Shown here: piece after piece, positions 6,446 through 14,666 of the stretch
Position numbering within the stretch: position 1 is the stretch's first letter
Layout of the letters: each line of letters starts with the position of its first letter
Origin: a virus
Strand: one strand, 5' to 3'
DNA: 30,551 nucleotides
Virus record (IMG/VR): IMGVR_UViG_3300028388_001670
Span: 1 to 30,551 of that record
Notes under the pieces: generated by a model
The model's input: the letters and a program-made list of their open reading frames with translations, nothing else
What the model was told of the DNA's origin: nothing
Databases searched by the model: none
Program-made: the position numbers and the translations under genes

Positions 6446-8972
6446 TGCGTAACTCCTTTTCTAGCTGTGCGATGCGCCGGTGTAGCTGCCAGATTGCGCC
6501 ATTGTGCAGGCGTTGTAGTTGCGTTGTGTTGATCATACGCCCGTCGCTACCCAGGATGCGCGCCGCGATTAAATCCTCTTGATTGTATTGCACGAACTTA
6601 TCGAACTCGCTTGCTATTGCTCCCCCGGTGGACAGGTCGAGTGCCCGCGCCAGCGCTACATCATCATATGCGTCATAGGTGTTCTGCGTGCCATCAATGT
6701 ATACGTCGCCATTGCCCTTCAGAATCCACTTTGTCGCGCTGTTGTTGGCCATGACAACAATATTATCATCCGTGCCCCACGAGGTGATACCTGTGCCGTT
6801 CTTTTTGTGCGTATTTAAGCGAATCGTGCCTAAATCCGACGTAGTTTCGCCCGTGGATGCGCTGACCGCAAATCCGCTCAATTGCGCGCCAACCGTGCCC
6901 TCGGACAAGCCGCGAATCAATACGCCACCGTCTGCGCCGGTCGTTTTGCAAAAAGTCGAGTAAACATCCGTATCTGCGATGGTGGTAATGCCGTGCGCGA
7001 CGTCAGACGAGATTAGTTCGATAATGTTGCCGTCGTTTGCGCTTTGATTTATCGTAAGCCCCTCACCGGCGCGTATTTCAACATCGGCAGGTGATACGAT
7101 AGTCACATTGTCCCCGGTATCTAATTCGATTGATGCTTGAGCTGTACCCGCTTGCGCAAGTAAGGTTACTCTCGAATCATTTCCAGATGGTGATATTGCG
7201 GTAACGTCAGCGCGACTATCTACGCTGGTTGTTGATTCAGTCCTTAAGGCTGTCCTATGGATTGTTGGCGAGCCTGAATCGTCAATGTATGCGCCCAAAA
7301 ACCCCAGGCGGGCGGTAGAAGTACCGAGGTCTGCTTCAGGATACCACCATACACCAGGCAGATTCGAAGCCGAATTTCTAACGGCTATATTGACATTCGG
7401 CGACTGCCCTCCGCTGGACGTTGCCGGCCCCGCGCCAAGCGTTGTAGCAACTGTACCGTTTGTCGCTAGTGCGCCAGCCAATACATCATTGCCGCTATTG
7501 CGTCGCGCTAGTTGCTCACCGAGAATGAGGCGCGTGCGTCGCACATTATCGTCACCCACGAAATGCTCGTAATCCGTGATGTATAGCCCCGTCTTGTCCA
7601 GATCAAGCCATTCATCCTCATATTCAAGCGCGACGGTCTGGCCCGGTCTTACATTTTTATGCAGCACACACACTACCTCATAGTAGCGTAGCTTTTCATT
7701 GCGTGCTTCCATCCAATTGACTGCCGTTTCTAACAGTAGATTAGCCGCTGTAATCGCATCGGCGTCAGTCGTGCCACCCGGTCGAATCCATGGAAATGTG
7801 ACAACCACCTCGCGCTGATTGGGACTAAATTCAGTCGCCAGTGAATCTTTAACCAGCAAACTCCTGCTACCTACACCTCTTGTCAGCGTATAGCCTGCGG
7901 GTGCGCTGTCTGTCGCCCGGTACAATGTCAACCGCTGACCACCTGAACCGCCACCATATGGAGTAACGTGGCTCACCCGCTCATCTCGGTATTCGCGCCG
8001 GATACTTTCAATGATGCCGTATGACGTGCTGCCAAATCGCGCCGCAAAATTCGCCTGCGTCGGCATCACCAGCGTGATACCGGTGCTGTCCGACGAAGAG
8101 CGCCACTCGATTTCTCGCAATGGCGCGACATTGCCCGCGCTGCGCTGCTTCATTCGCCAGTATTCGCCGGATGCATTGGCTGCCGCATTAAGTAATGCCA
8201 GCGTGCTACTACCATCTCCCAGGTGACTTGTGCCGTTAGTGGTGCCGTTACCACCGCCCTCGACCGTCAGCGCCCAATCTCCCGTCACGGTAGGGCGGGT
8301 CATTATTTTTGTGATGTCACTGGTAGTAGGCGTGCTGTAATCTGTTACTTGCACGTCAACCTCGGTGACGTCTGGTATGGCATTGTATAGCGGCGGTGTA
8401 ACTTCAATGTAATCACCACCTACGGTATCCACCTCGCCAATGTAAATCGGGAAAATGTCCCACCGGATAATGAAAATAGACGCACCTGTGCTAAATGCGG
8501 CGATGTCCCCGGCAGCAATGGCAATGCGCGTTGTGCCGACGGGGTAGGTGCCCGTCGTGTTGATTGATATACCTTGTTCGGTGTCCTGGTCACCAATGTC
8601 CTGCCACACGAGCCACTGCGTCAACTCGTGGCTCACCTCCGGCCCGCTGATTTTCAGTAGCGGCACATTTTCCACAACCTCGACATGGATGTCTTTGATG
8701 ATAAAGCACGCCACCTCCGCCTGGTAACTGCCTATCTGGTCCTGCTGGTAGACGCTGGCGTAATGGCCTACCTGAATAAGCGGGTATGTGTTGTCGTTCG
8801 GCGGTATGTAAAACTCGCCATGTCCAACCTGCATTAGCCCGCTGCCGCCGCGTGCGTACAACACCTCGACAAATGACACGCCGGTGGACGTGGACAGCGT
8901 GCCACCATTATCATAGAGCAGGTCGCCGTCAGCATTATAAAATGATGCGAAACAGGTTCCGTAGTTAGCCAT
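6423..8972 (-). CDS. Large tail-tip/baseplate and fibre-like protein
   Basis: The 849-residue product follows the tape measure and a small distal-tail gene, the usual place for the tail-associated hub (gp37-like, Tal). Residues 1 to about 480 are mixed alpha/beta with features typical of hub proteins (VALEYEDEWLDLDKTGLYIT, then TRLILGEQLARR). From about 500 it becomes a beta-rich, Ser/Thr/Gly-rich fibre. The C-terminus, from about 800, switches to helix (LIAARILGSDGRMINTTQLQ, then HNGAIWQLHRRIAQLEKEL), which looks like a trimeric coiled-coil end. I see no peptidase S74 catalytic motif. A hub fused to a fibre is the simplest reading. Confidence 0.65.
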   Translation of the reverse strand: MANYGTCFASFYNADGDLLYDNGGTLSTSTGVSFVEVLYARGGSGLMQVGHGEFYIPPNDNTYPLIQVGHYASVYQQDQIGSYQAEVACFIIKDIHVEVVENVPLLKISGPEVSHELTQWLVWQDIGDQDTEQGISINTTGTYPVGTTRIAIAAGDIAAFSTGASIFIIRWDIFPIYIGEVDTVGGDYIEVTPPLYNAIPDVTEVDVQVTDYSTPTTSDITKIMTRPTVTGDWALTVEGGGNGTTNGTSHLGDGSSTLALLNAAANASGEYWRMKQRSAGNVAPLREIEWRSSSDSTGITLVMPTQANFAARFGSTSYGIIESIRREYRDERVSHVTPYGGGSGGQRLTLYRATDSAPAGYTLTRGVGSRSLLVKDSLATEFSPNQREVVVTFPWIRPGGTTDADAITAANLLLETAVNWMEARNEKLRYYEVVCVLHKNVRPGQTVALEYEDEWLDLDKTGLYITDYEHFVGDDNVRRTRLILGEQLARRNSGNDVLAGALATNGTVATTLGAGPATSSGGQSPNVNIAVRNSASNLPGVWWYPEADLGTSTARLGFLGAYIDDSGSPTIHRTALRTESTTSVDSRADVTAISPSGNDSRVTLLAQAGTAQASIELDTGDNVTIVSPADVEIRAGEGLTINQSANDGNIIELISSDVAHGITTIADTDVYSTFCKTTGADGGVLIRGLSEGTVGAQLSGFAVSASTGETTSDLGTIRLNTHKKNGTGITSWGTDDNIVVMANNSATKWILKGNGDVYIDGTQNTYDAYDDVALARALDLSTGGAIASEFDKFVQYNQEDLIAARILGSDGRMINTTQLQRLHNGAIWQLHRRIAQLEKELRNGERDTD

Positions 8973-8974
8973 TT

Positions 8975-9382
8975 TTACCAGTTGTCTAGCACTTCAAATG
9001 TGGCATCAATCCAGATATAATCACGCACTGCCAAGCCCGGCGTGACATCAATGACCGCCAATAAGATCGCGTTGGCAGTAGCGGTGCCCCCATTCGCTTT
9101 TGTCAACGTCAATACGCCATAATTTCCCAATTTTGCAACAATTTGATTATAAAACGTGCGCCCGCTAGCTGTGCAAAGCAAGCCCTGCGTCATCCGGCCT
9201 GGCGTAAGCGTCGCGTCTGTCGTGCCGTTGTAGTATGCCTTGGTGCCATTTGGCAGCACGTAGATGGGCAAGTTGACGGTGGCTGCATTGGATAACGGCG
9301 TCCGCCCTGTTTTGGTGCTGTGGTCAATCAACGTCAACCCATCGAACGCCGTTAAATACCCTAGCTCGCTGTACGTAGTCAT
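8975..9382 (-). CDS. Distal tail-like small tail protein
   Basis: The 135-residue, beta-rich product lies directly between the tape measure and the tail-tip hub gene, overlapping the tape-measure stop (TAATG). Position suggests a Dit-type or tail-tip connector protein, although classical Dit proteins are usually larger. No diagnostic motif is visible (YVLPNGTKAYYNGTTDATLT and YIWIDATFEVLDNW are representative). Confidence 0.5.
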   Translation of the reverse strand: MTTYSELGYLTAFDGLTLIDHSTKTGRTPLSNAATVNLPIYVLPNGTKAYYNGTTDATLTPGRMTQGLLCTASGRTFYNQIVAKLGNYGVLTLTKANGGTATANAILLAVIDVTPGLAVRDYIWIDATFEVLDNW

Positions 9383-11082
9383 TAGTACGCCCCCGCGCGC
9401 TGAAGCGCTTCTAAAACACCGTCGCGGATTGCTGGTGTAAACTGCCTCACGCTGCTATCCACCGCGACATTAATGCTAATGTTGTAGCTATTGCCTGCGC
9501 CGTTTGGCACCACCATGCCGGATTGTGACGGCACGATTAGCTCAGGCCCGCGCTCGCCGACGATGTACGGTCGTTGCGCGCTGACTGGCCCGCCTTCGGC
9601 GCGAGGTGCCGCTGCACCCGCTGCCGTTGGGATTTCGTTAAATGTGCCAGTGGGGAATCCAGTTGCAACAATATCCACGTTGACGGTAGACCCGTCGATG
9701 CGCGCCAGAATCTCCTCAATCGTTAGCGCCTCACCTACCGCGCCTGTCAGATTGTCGTAGGCTAGCACGAGCGTATCATTCATCTGGCTTGCGCTGATTT
9801 CGCCATCTATGTACTGTTGCGCCAGCTCTCCGGCGAGCGTGTTTATCGTTTGCTGCACCAAAATCAATTTAGCCTGTTCGCTGCCAAATTGCCCCAATGC
9901 CAGCCCCGCCGCAACAATCTGCTCTGGTGTTTTTGCGAATTCTTGTACCATGCCGAAGGCGTAGCCCTGCGCATCTTGCACGCCGCCTTTAAGCGTATCA
10001 ATGTTGCCAATCAGTTCGTTGATGTTGCCAATCTCGACTTGCGTTTGCAGGCGCTCCGCTGCGAGCTGCTCTTGCATAGCCTCACGACCACGCCGCCCCA
10101 ATTCTTCAAGATTGCTCACGAATTCAGCCGCAGCGCGTTCGTTGTAAAGGTTCTCCATTGGTGAGGCTTCACGTCCCATACGCGACAGGCGCTCAAGCGA
10201 TTCTATGTAATCATCTACCGCTTCTCTTGTCTCGATAAACCGTTGCGCCGCCTCTGCACGCTCAAACGGGTCTGTATAGCGGTTAGGGTCGAAGCCTCTA
10301 TCTATGGCATCTTGTAGTATGTTAAACTCATCAGATGCTTGCCGAAAGCCCAAAATGATATTGCCAAAAAACGCGCTACCCTCACGCTTTGCCGTGTCTA
10401 TCCAGTTTTTGAATGCTGCCTCCGCCGCTCGCGTCGCCTCCTCCGTGTCGCTAATCGCGCCGCTTAATTCCTTATTGCGCTCAATTAGCAGTTGCAGCAC
10501 AGCCTCATCAAAAATATCGCCACCGTCAAAGCCCTCACGCTCAAGCTCACGGATTTTATCATTGACGCCTTCGACCGATAGTCCCAGGCTGTCAAGCCGC
10601 GCTTTTGAATTGTTGGCGAACGTGAGGATGACCTGCTGCATGTCCAGGCCTAGACCGCTGATAACCGTCGCAAGCTGTACGACTTGCTCTTCGCTGTTAG
10701 CCAGGCCCAGGCTAATGATTTCATTCGCGCTGGCGATTAGCTCTGAATCGCTGACCAGCCCGCGTGTTGCCTCGCGCAGCTTGCCGAGCATGGCGTCAGC
10801 AGTGCTGTTGACCTTCTGCGTAAGAATCTCGAATTGGTTCGCCGCCGTTTCCAGTGCAGCGCCCTCTTTGATGGCGTTATATGCGACCGCTGCACTCGCC
10901 GCAATACCACCGAGCGCCAGCGACGCCGCGCCAATGCCCTTCACGTAGTCGCCGAGCGTGCGATTGCTTTTGCGCGTGGTGCTGTCTAGCTCCCCAATGT
11001 CCTTCTTGGCACGCTTGGCACCGTCGCCCCGGTAGGTCGATTCGATGACAATATTTAAGGCTTGATTGACAGCGCCAAACAT
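9382..11082 (-). CDS. Tail tape measure protein
   Basis: The 566-residue product has the hallmarks of siphovirus tape measures. It has a long helical N-terminal half with a hydrophobic segment near residues 48-70 (GIGAASLALGGIAASAAVAY), helical repeats in the middle, and the C-terminal signature GGPVSAQRPYIVGERGPELI followed by VPSQSGMVVPNG. Tape-measure length sets tail length. At roughly 0.15 nm per residue the tail would be about 85 nm, which is an estimate. The gene starts at TAATG overlapping the GT chaperone stop, matching the conserved G-GT-tape-measure order. Confidence 0.88.
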   Translation of the reverse strand: MFGAVNQALNIVIESTYRGDGAKRAKKDIGELDSTTRKSNRTLGDYVKGIGAASLALGGIAASAAVAYNAIKEGAALETAANQFEILTQKVNSTADAMLGKLREATRGLVSDSELIASANEIISLGLANSEEQVVQLATVISGLGLDMQQVILTFANNSKARLDSLGLSVEGVNDKIRELEREGFDGGDIFDEAVLQLLIERNKELSGAISDTEEATRAAEAAFKNWIDTAKREGSAFFGNIILGFRQASDEFNILQDAIDRGFDPNRYTDPFERAEAAQRFIETREAVDDYIESLERLSRMGREASPMENLYNERAAAEFVSNLEELGRRGREAMQEQLAAERLQTQVEIGNINELIGNIDTLKGGVQDAQGYAFGMVQEFAKTPEQIVAAGLALGQFGSEQAKLILVQQTINTLAGELAQQYIDGEISASQMNDTLVLAYDNLTGAVGEALTIEEILARIDGSTVNVDIVATGFPTGTFNEIPTAAGAAAPRAEGGPVSAQRPYIVGERGPELIVPSQSGMVVPNGAGNSYNISINVAVDSSVRQFTPAIRDGVLEALQRAGAY

Positions 11083-11626
11083 TATTGCGACATCCTCAAT
11101 TCCATAACTGTATTCGCCAGTTCGCCGTGTTCGGGATTGCGCTCATACCACTCTGCGCTTTGCCCTGGCTTCATATTGCCGAATGATTTCATAGCGTTGT
11201 AGTAATTCTCCGCGACCGTAGCGCGACGGATAAGGCCCGCCGGCCAGTACATCCACCCGCGCCCCCAGGGATCACCGAACGCCCGCACGCGCCAAATAAA
11301 TGTAAGTTCATCCGGCGGCGGCTCACCGTACTGCCCGCAGTCAGCCGCCGCTAGGATAAATTTACGTCGATGCGCACCATCTCGGCGTACAGCTCATCCA
11401 GCGCGACGGCTACACGGCCGATCTCACGCGGGTCTGCGCCGTCGATGTCATCCGAAGGTACACGCTTTAGCCATTTCGACGCCAAAGCAGCGCGCACGAT
11501 TGCGCCGCGATAGTTGCTGCGACCCTCGGTGTGGCGCTTCTGGAAGTCGCGCTCGAACGATTCAAGCATCCCCTGTGTGATGCGGTCGGCAAACTCCCAC
11601 CCGTCGGGTAGTTCGGGATAGTCCAT
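11082..11626 (-). CDS. Tail assembly chaperone GT fusion made by -1 frameshift
   Basis: If ribosomes slip by -1 on A AAT TTA (11357-11363), the 90-residue G-like portion continues without a stop through ILAAADCGQYGEPPPDEL and TFIWRVRAFGDPWGRGW to the stop at 11082, giving about 181 residues. The downstream frame has no good start of its own: its earliest start is a GTG in the middle of the T domain, without a Shine-Dalgarno. That is as expected for a T domain made only as a fusion. In lambda, gpGT binds the tape measure and gpV during tail assembly. The T part ends VMELRMSQ and its stop overlaps the tape-measure start. Confidence 0.75.
11315..11363 (-). promoter_or_regulatory. Programmed -1 ribosomal frameshift signal
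   Basis: Read on the minus strand there is a slippery heptamer A AAT TTA (11357-11363) in the correct frame. A 5-nt spacer TCCTA follows, holding the first base pairs of the zero-frame stop. Then comes a perfect 9-bp stem, GCGGCGGCT (11343-11351) with AGCCGCCGC (11315-11323), around a 19-nt loop that contains a smaller ACTG/CAGT stem. Spacing and layout match classic -1 frameshift sites. Confidence 0.8.
11351..11626 (-). CDS. Tail assembly chaperone, G-like (zero frame)
   Basis: The 91-residue helical product (from MDYPELPDGW to VRIDVNLS) lies between the major tail protein and the tape measure, the place of lambda gene G. ATG 11626 overlaps the preceding stop (TAATG); the longer frame from 11662 starts inside the tail-tube gene and is not needed. 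The last codons contain the in-frame heptamer A AAT TTA, and the stop TAG follows two codons later, so this is the unshifted product of a -1 frameshift pair. Confidence 0.75.
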   Translation of the reverse strand: MDYPELPDGWEFADRITQGMLESFERDFQKRHTEGRSNYRGAIVRAALASKWLKRVPSDDIDGADPREIGRVAVALDELYAEMVRIDVNLS

Positions 11627-12033
11627 TATGTCGCTGTACCAATGGTCGGCGCGCCGTCGCACTCAAACGTCACGTCAAGCATCATAAAAGAGCTGGTCGA
11701 GCTGGATACCGTATGCGTCGATACATATGCAGTAGTCCAGTCGTATTCAAGTTGTCCGCTCTCGTCGCCTTCTGGATATGCCAGCAGCGCGCCAGAGGTG
11801 CCAACATCCAACGCACTCGGAACGGTACTCGCGGCACCATCAAGCATCAGTGTGGCGCTCACCGTCCAGTTCTCAGCGCCAGCCGCTTTGTGCGTCGTGG
11901 CGTTGCCGGTGCCGTCAGTCGAGCACTCGCCAGATATGATGTTTGCCGTGCCGTCTACACTCATTGTCGAGACACAAGCGTATGCCGTGCTGCCAAAATT
12001 GATAACAGCATTCTTGCCAGTTACTTTAGCCAT
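11626..12033 (-). CDS. Major tail (tube) protein
   Basis: The 135-residue protein has the composition of a tail-tube subunit: Thr, Ser, Ala and Gly rich and all beta, with an early pattern MAKVTGKNAVINFGSTAYAC and a central TVSATLMLDGAAS. It sits immediately upstream of the G/GT chaperone pair and tape measure, as in most siphoviruses. It is small for the family, lacking an Ig-like C-terminal domain. Confidence 0.7.
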   Translation of the reverse strand: MAKVTGKNAVINFGSTAYACVSTMSVDGTANIISGECSTDGTGNATTHKAAGAENWTVSATLMLDGAASTVPSALDVGTSGALLAYPEGDESGQLEYDWTTAYVSTHTVSSSTSSFMMLDVTFECDGAPTIGTAT

Positions 12034-12193
12034 TTTCTACCTCATCATTATTGGATTCTAAAACTGCATACTGTCCCTCTAGCAGCAGCCGCTTAATTTG
12101 GTCGTCGCTGTAGTGGCTCAGGTCCACCGTGTCACCGTAATGATACAGTTCGCCCCGCTCAATACGCGCCGAGACAATCAATACATATTCCAT
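12026..12193 (-). CDS. 55-residue protein in the tail-completion region
   Basis: The product begins MEYVLIVSARIERGELYHYG and contains TVDLSHYSDDQIKRLLLEGQ, which resembles the short beta segment plus helix of small phage proteins that pair an SH3-like strand with a D-x-x-I-x-x-L-L helix. ATG 12193 overlaps the upstream stop (TAATG); a longer frame to 12229 is unlikely. It overlaps the tail-tube gene start by 8 nt. Function is not assigned. Confidence 0.55.
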   Translation of the reverse strand: MEYVLIVSARIERGELYHYGDTVDLSHYSDDQIKRLLLEGQYAVLESNNDEVENG

Positions 12194-12594
12194 TATTCTG
12201 TTCCTTGCACCTGGGCCACGACCGCCCAATACACCGAGCCGCCCACGGCCACACCGTCGCCGCGCAGCGTGTACTCAATCAGCGGCATTACGGTCAGCGT
12301 GTCGAGTGCCGTCTCGACTGCATCCATCATGGCAATCGTGTCACTCATGTTCTGCTCGCTCGTTTCCTGGTTAAGCGGTTCCAAGCACACAACTAGCTCA
12401 CACGTTCGCACCGCGCCGGTATTGTCGCACTGGCTCGCCAGAGTAGGGAGGTTCGTGCGTCCCTGCGGCAAACGGATAAACGATGCCGGCAAGTCAGCGG
12501 TGCCGAGACTGTCCGGTGCGTAGGTGTAGGCCCGCGTCACGTTGGAGATGGTCAAGCCACTGATCGCGGCGGTGAATGCTGCGTATGTCGTCAT
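12193..12594 (-). CDS. Tail terminator/completion-like protein
   Basis: The 133-residue product starts MTTYAAFTAAISGLTISNVT and ends VYWAVVAQVQGTE, with a central VRTCELVVCLEPL strand pair. Size and gene order (connector, this gene, tail tube) match tail terminator or completion proteins of HK97/lambda-like phages (gpU or minor tail type). The start forms an ATGA overlap with the connector gene. The assignment rests on synteny more than on motifs. Confidence 0.5.
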   Translation of the reverse strand: MTTYAAFTAAISGLTISNVTRAYTYAPDSLGTADLPASFIRLPQGRTNLPTLASQCDNTGAVRTCELVVCLEPLNQETSEQNMSDTIAMMDAVETALDTLTVMPLIEYTLRGDGVAVGGSVYWAVVAQVQGTE

Positions 12595-13157
12595 AGTCTG
12601 CGATACGGTCCCAAAATGCTTTTGACGTCCGCCGGCATGGCTGGCGTGCGAATGACGGTACCCGCCTCAATCGCGGTGACGTCTGCCAATTGGCTGTCCT
12701 TCTGACGATAGTAGAATGCCGCCAGCCGGATGCACGCCTGCCTCACATCATTCGGCGCTTGCGTGCTATAGCCCCACTTGCCACTAATTTCGATGGCGTC
12801 CATCCACTCGTCGCCATACTCCCACAGCGTGTCTGAATCTGACAGCAGGCGTATGGCATAGTATGGCGTATCGTTGCGCGGTAGGGTCGTGTACTTGCTG
12901 CTAGCAATGGCGTTGCCGTCGCCGTTTGTGACGCTGTTCACCTCGCACAAGTCATCATCAAGGTACAGCACGCCATCTTTGATGTGCTCACCTATTGCAT
13001 CATAGTAGCGCGTGCTGTTGCTTGTCACCTCAAACACGCGGTTCGTGTGCGTCTCAATCGCCGCCTGCGCTGCACGGATGAGGCCATTGATTAGCGTATC
13101 GTCGCCTGAGCCGCTAATGCCGAGATAGTCTTTTACGTCGTCATCCGTCGCGTACAT
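12591..13157 (-). CDS. Head-tail connector (HK97 gp6-like)
   Basis: The 188-residue product begins MYATDDDVKDYLGISGSGDD followed by LINGLIRAAQAAIETHTNRV, the characteristic N-terminal helices of gp6/gp15-type adaptor proteins. Later there are DAIEISGKWGY and APNDVRQACIRLAAFYYRQ, also typical of the family. These proteins form the ring under the portal. It overlaps the upstream gene by 17 nt and lies where this family is expected, between capsid and tail genes. Confidence 0.8.
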   Translation of the reverse strand: MYATDDDVKDYLGISGSGDDTLINGLIRAAQAAIETHTNRVFEVTSNSTRYYDAIGEHIKDGVLYLDDDLCEVNSVTNGDGNAIASSKYTTLPRNDTPYYAIRLLSDSDTLWEYGDEWMDAIEISGKWGYSTQAPNDVRQACIRLAAFYYRQKDSQLADVTAIEAGTVIRTPAMPADVKSILGPYRRL

Positions 13158-13404
13158 TGGCTAATTCCTTGCGTAGCCTGTCGGCGCTTTGGTTGGCTCG
13201 TATGCCGTGCTCCTGCGCCAACGCCTGAAGTTCGCGATAGCTCATTGCGTCCAGGTGGCGAGTAGGTGCCGTATCCGCTACCGGCTCGACAAAGCCATTA
13301 CGGATCAGGTCGGGTAGGTTGCCGCGCCGCCGCTGCTCATCTATGTCGTCGGCGGTCATCGTCTGCCCCGGCTGATAAAAGTCGAACGCTCTAAGCACCT
13401 TCAT
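13141..13404 (-). CDS. Small head-region protein with SAP/HeH-like C-terminus
   Basis: The 87-residue product starts MKVLRAFDFYQPGQTMTADD, resembling short head-region proteins that sit beside gp6-like connectors. It ends with a helix-extension-helix pattern, MSYRELQALAQEHGIRANQS followed by ADRLRKEL, similar to SAP/HeH modules that bind DNA or protein. ATG 13404 has GAGG upstream and lies inside the last codons of the sulfotransferase gene; a longer frame from 13461 is not preferred. Function is inferred only from position. Confidence 0.6.
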   Translation of the reverse strand: MKVLRAFDFYQPGQTMTADDIDEQRRRGNLPDLIRNGFVEPVADTAPTRHLDAMSYRELQALAQEHGIRANQSADRLRKELANVRDG

Positions 13405-14200
13405 ACCCGATTGCCTCATTTGCCGCTTGTGCACCGCTATCACGCCACACTGCGGCGACATTATCTGTCCAGTATTCGCGCCATTCGCCGGTAGTGCCGC
13501 GCCGATAGGTGACTAGCTTCTGCGTCTGGCTTGCCTCTACCATGCTGGCCACAATTGCGTCATGCTGTGCCCGGTCAATCCTCATATGACGGCCCCAAAA
13601 GGCGGCGGTCTGCCCGGCTACGTATCGCAATATCAGCGAAGCCGTTTCTTCACGATTGCATAGCAAATTTTCATACCGCAGCGGTAGCGTCCATTTCTCG
13701 TCAAGCCAATCACGATACAGCGCCCATCGCTCTGCCAGCCCCGGCCATTTGCCCAATCCGTCGATGATGCCAATCAAGACATCCTCAAACGTAGCGAGCG
13801 CCTGATACTGTGCCTTGCCAGGATGTTTGAGACGGTCGCTGTCATCCTTATCTTTGCTCGTATCCAGTACGTGATGCGCCGCACTTACGGCCACATCGCG
13901 CAGATCACGATACACGAAAAGCACGCATACGCACCCGTCCCAAAGCGCCTCGCATATATCAGGATGCCGGCCACAATGACCCTTTAGATACGCGCCTTCT
14001 GGCCATTTGCCGGCAAGTTCCTGGTAACGCTGGATGTTTACCCATTGCGTGGTCCAGGCGTTACCCTCAAACGAGCCAAGCCACGGTCTATCCGTCCACG
14101 GTGCGGCAATCTGGCGTAAGTACGTCTCCGCCAGATGCGTGCCGGCTTTAGGAAAAGAGGCCAGATAAACGCGAGGAGACAACGCGCCTCTGGCCTCCAT
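13391..14200 (-). CDS. PAPS-dependent sulfotransferase
   Basis: The 269-residue product carries the full signature of P-loop sulfotransferases. The 5'-phosphosulfate loop is near residues 14-22 (ASFPKAGTH, with K18). YLKGH at 71-75 fits the family's catalytic histidine H75. The 3'-phosphate site is at 96-106 (VYRDLRDVAVS, with R98 and S106), and RRGTTGEW at 233-240 is the C-terminal PAPS loop. Such enzymes move sulfate from PAPS to a hydroxyl or amine; the acceptor here is unknown. The gene lies between a decoration-like gene and connector genes, 16 nt after the former. I chose ATG 14200; an in-frame start at 14341 would overlap the upstream gene heavily. All key motifs are present, so it should be active. 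Confidence 0.85.
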   Translation of the reverse strand: MEARGALSPRVYLASFPKAGTHLAETYLRQIAAPWTDRPWLGSFEGNAWTTQWVNIQRYQELAGKWPEGAYLKGHCGRHPDICEALWDGCVCVLFVYRDLRDVAVSAAHHVLDTSKDKDDSDRLKHPGKAQYQALATFEDVLIGIIDGLGKWPGLAERWALYRDWLDEKWTLPLRYENLLCNREETASLILRYVAGQTAAFWGRHMRIDRAQHDAIVASMVEASQTQKLVTYRRGTTGEWREYWTDNVAAVWRDSGAQAANEAIGYEGA

Positions 14201-14216
14201 ACCTGTACGCGGTTCG

Positions 14217-14639
14217 TTATCCGTTGATGATTTCTGCAACGGTGGCGAGATCGTGCTCATTGGCCGGGTTATAGCGACGTTTGGCAAGCGCGACGACGGC
14301 GACTTCACTGTTTGCCGTGCCTTGCTCCAACACGCCCGCAACGTACCGATGGCCGCTTGTCAAGCTGTCAGCGCGTACACCGACAACGACTTGCTTATCG
14401 TCATCGCTGGCCGTTAGCTGCGTGATGGCCGTAACGCTGGTCGTGATGGTGGCAGTAGCATCGCCAGAATTGACGGTAAAGTCAACCGTGCCGGTGGCAG
14501 CGACGGTCTCAGTCATGATGATAAAGACGACCTCATGGACCTCTTTCATGTCAATTGTGTCGGTCGTGCTGGTGCCGGTGGCGTCGCCCGTCGGGTCAAT
14601 GGTTGCAACGATGGCCCATTCTTCACTAAATCTGTGCAT
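14217..14639 (-). CDS. Head decoration-like protein
   Basis: The 140-residue, Thr/Val/Asp-rich beta protein lies 27 nt downstream of the capsid gene with a good GAGAGGT ribosome-binding site. Strands such as VHEVVFIIMTETVAATGTVD and ATITTSVTAITQL suggest a compact beta sandwich. Genes in this position commonly encode capsid decoration or head-fibre proteins. No diagnostic motif was recognised, so the call is positional. Confidence 0.5.
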   Translation of the reverse strand: MHRFSEEWAIVATIDPTGDATGTSTTDTIDMKEVHEVVFIIMTETVAATGTVDFTVNSGDATATITTSVTAITQLTASDDDKQVVVGVRADSLTSGHRYVAGVLEQGTANSEVAVVALAKRRYNPANEHDLATVAEIING

Positions 14640-14666
14640 GATATACCTCTCTTGTTCTCAGACTAA

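Noticed and set aside
10304-10948. Long plus-strand frame of 214 codons
   Set aside because: It is the mirror of the tape-measure gene; the product is Ser/Ala-rich low complexity typical of antisense frames.
14201-14341. N-terminal extension of the sulfotransferase
   Set aside because: It overlaps the decoration-like gene by over 120 nt, and the sulfotransferase fold begins directly after Met 14200.
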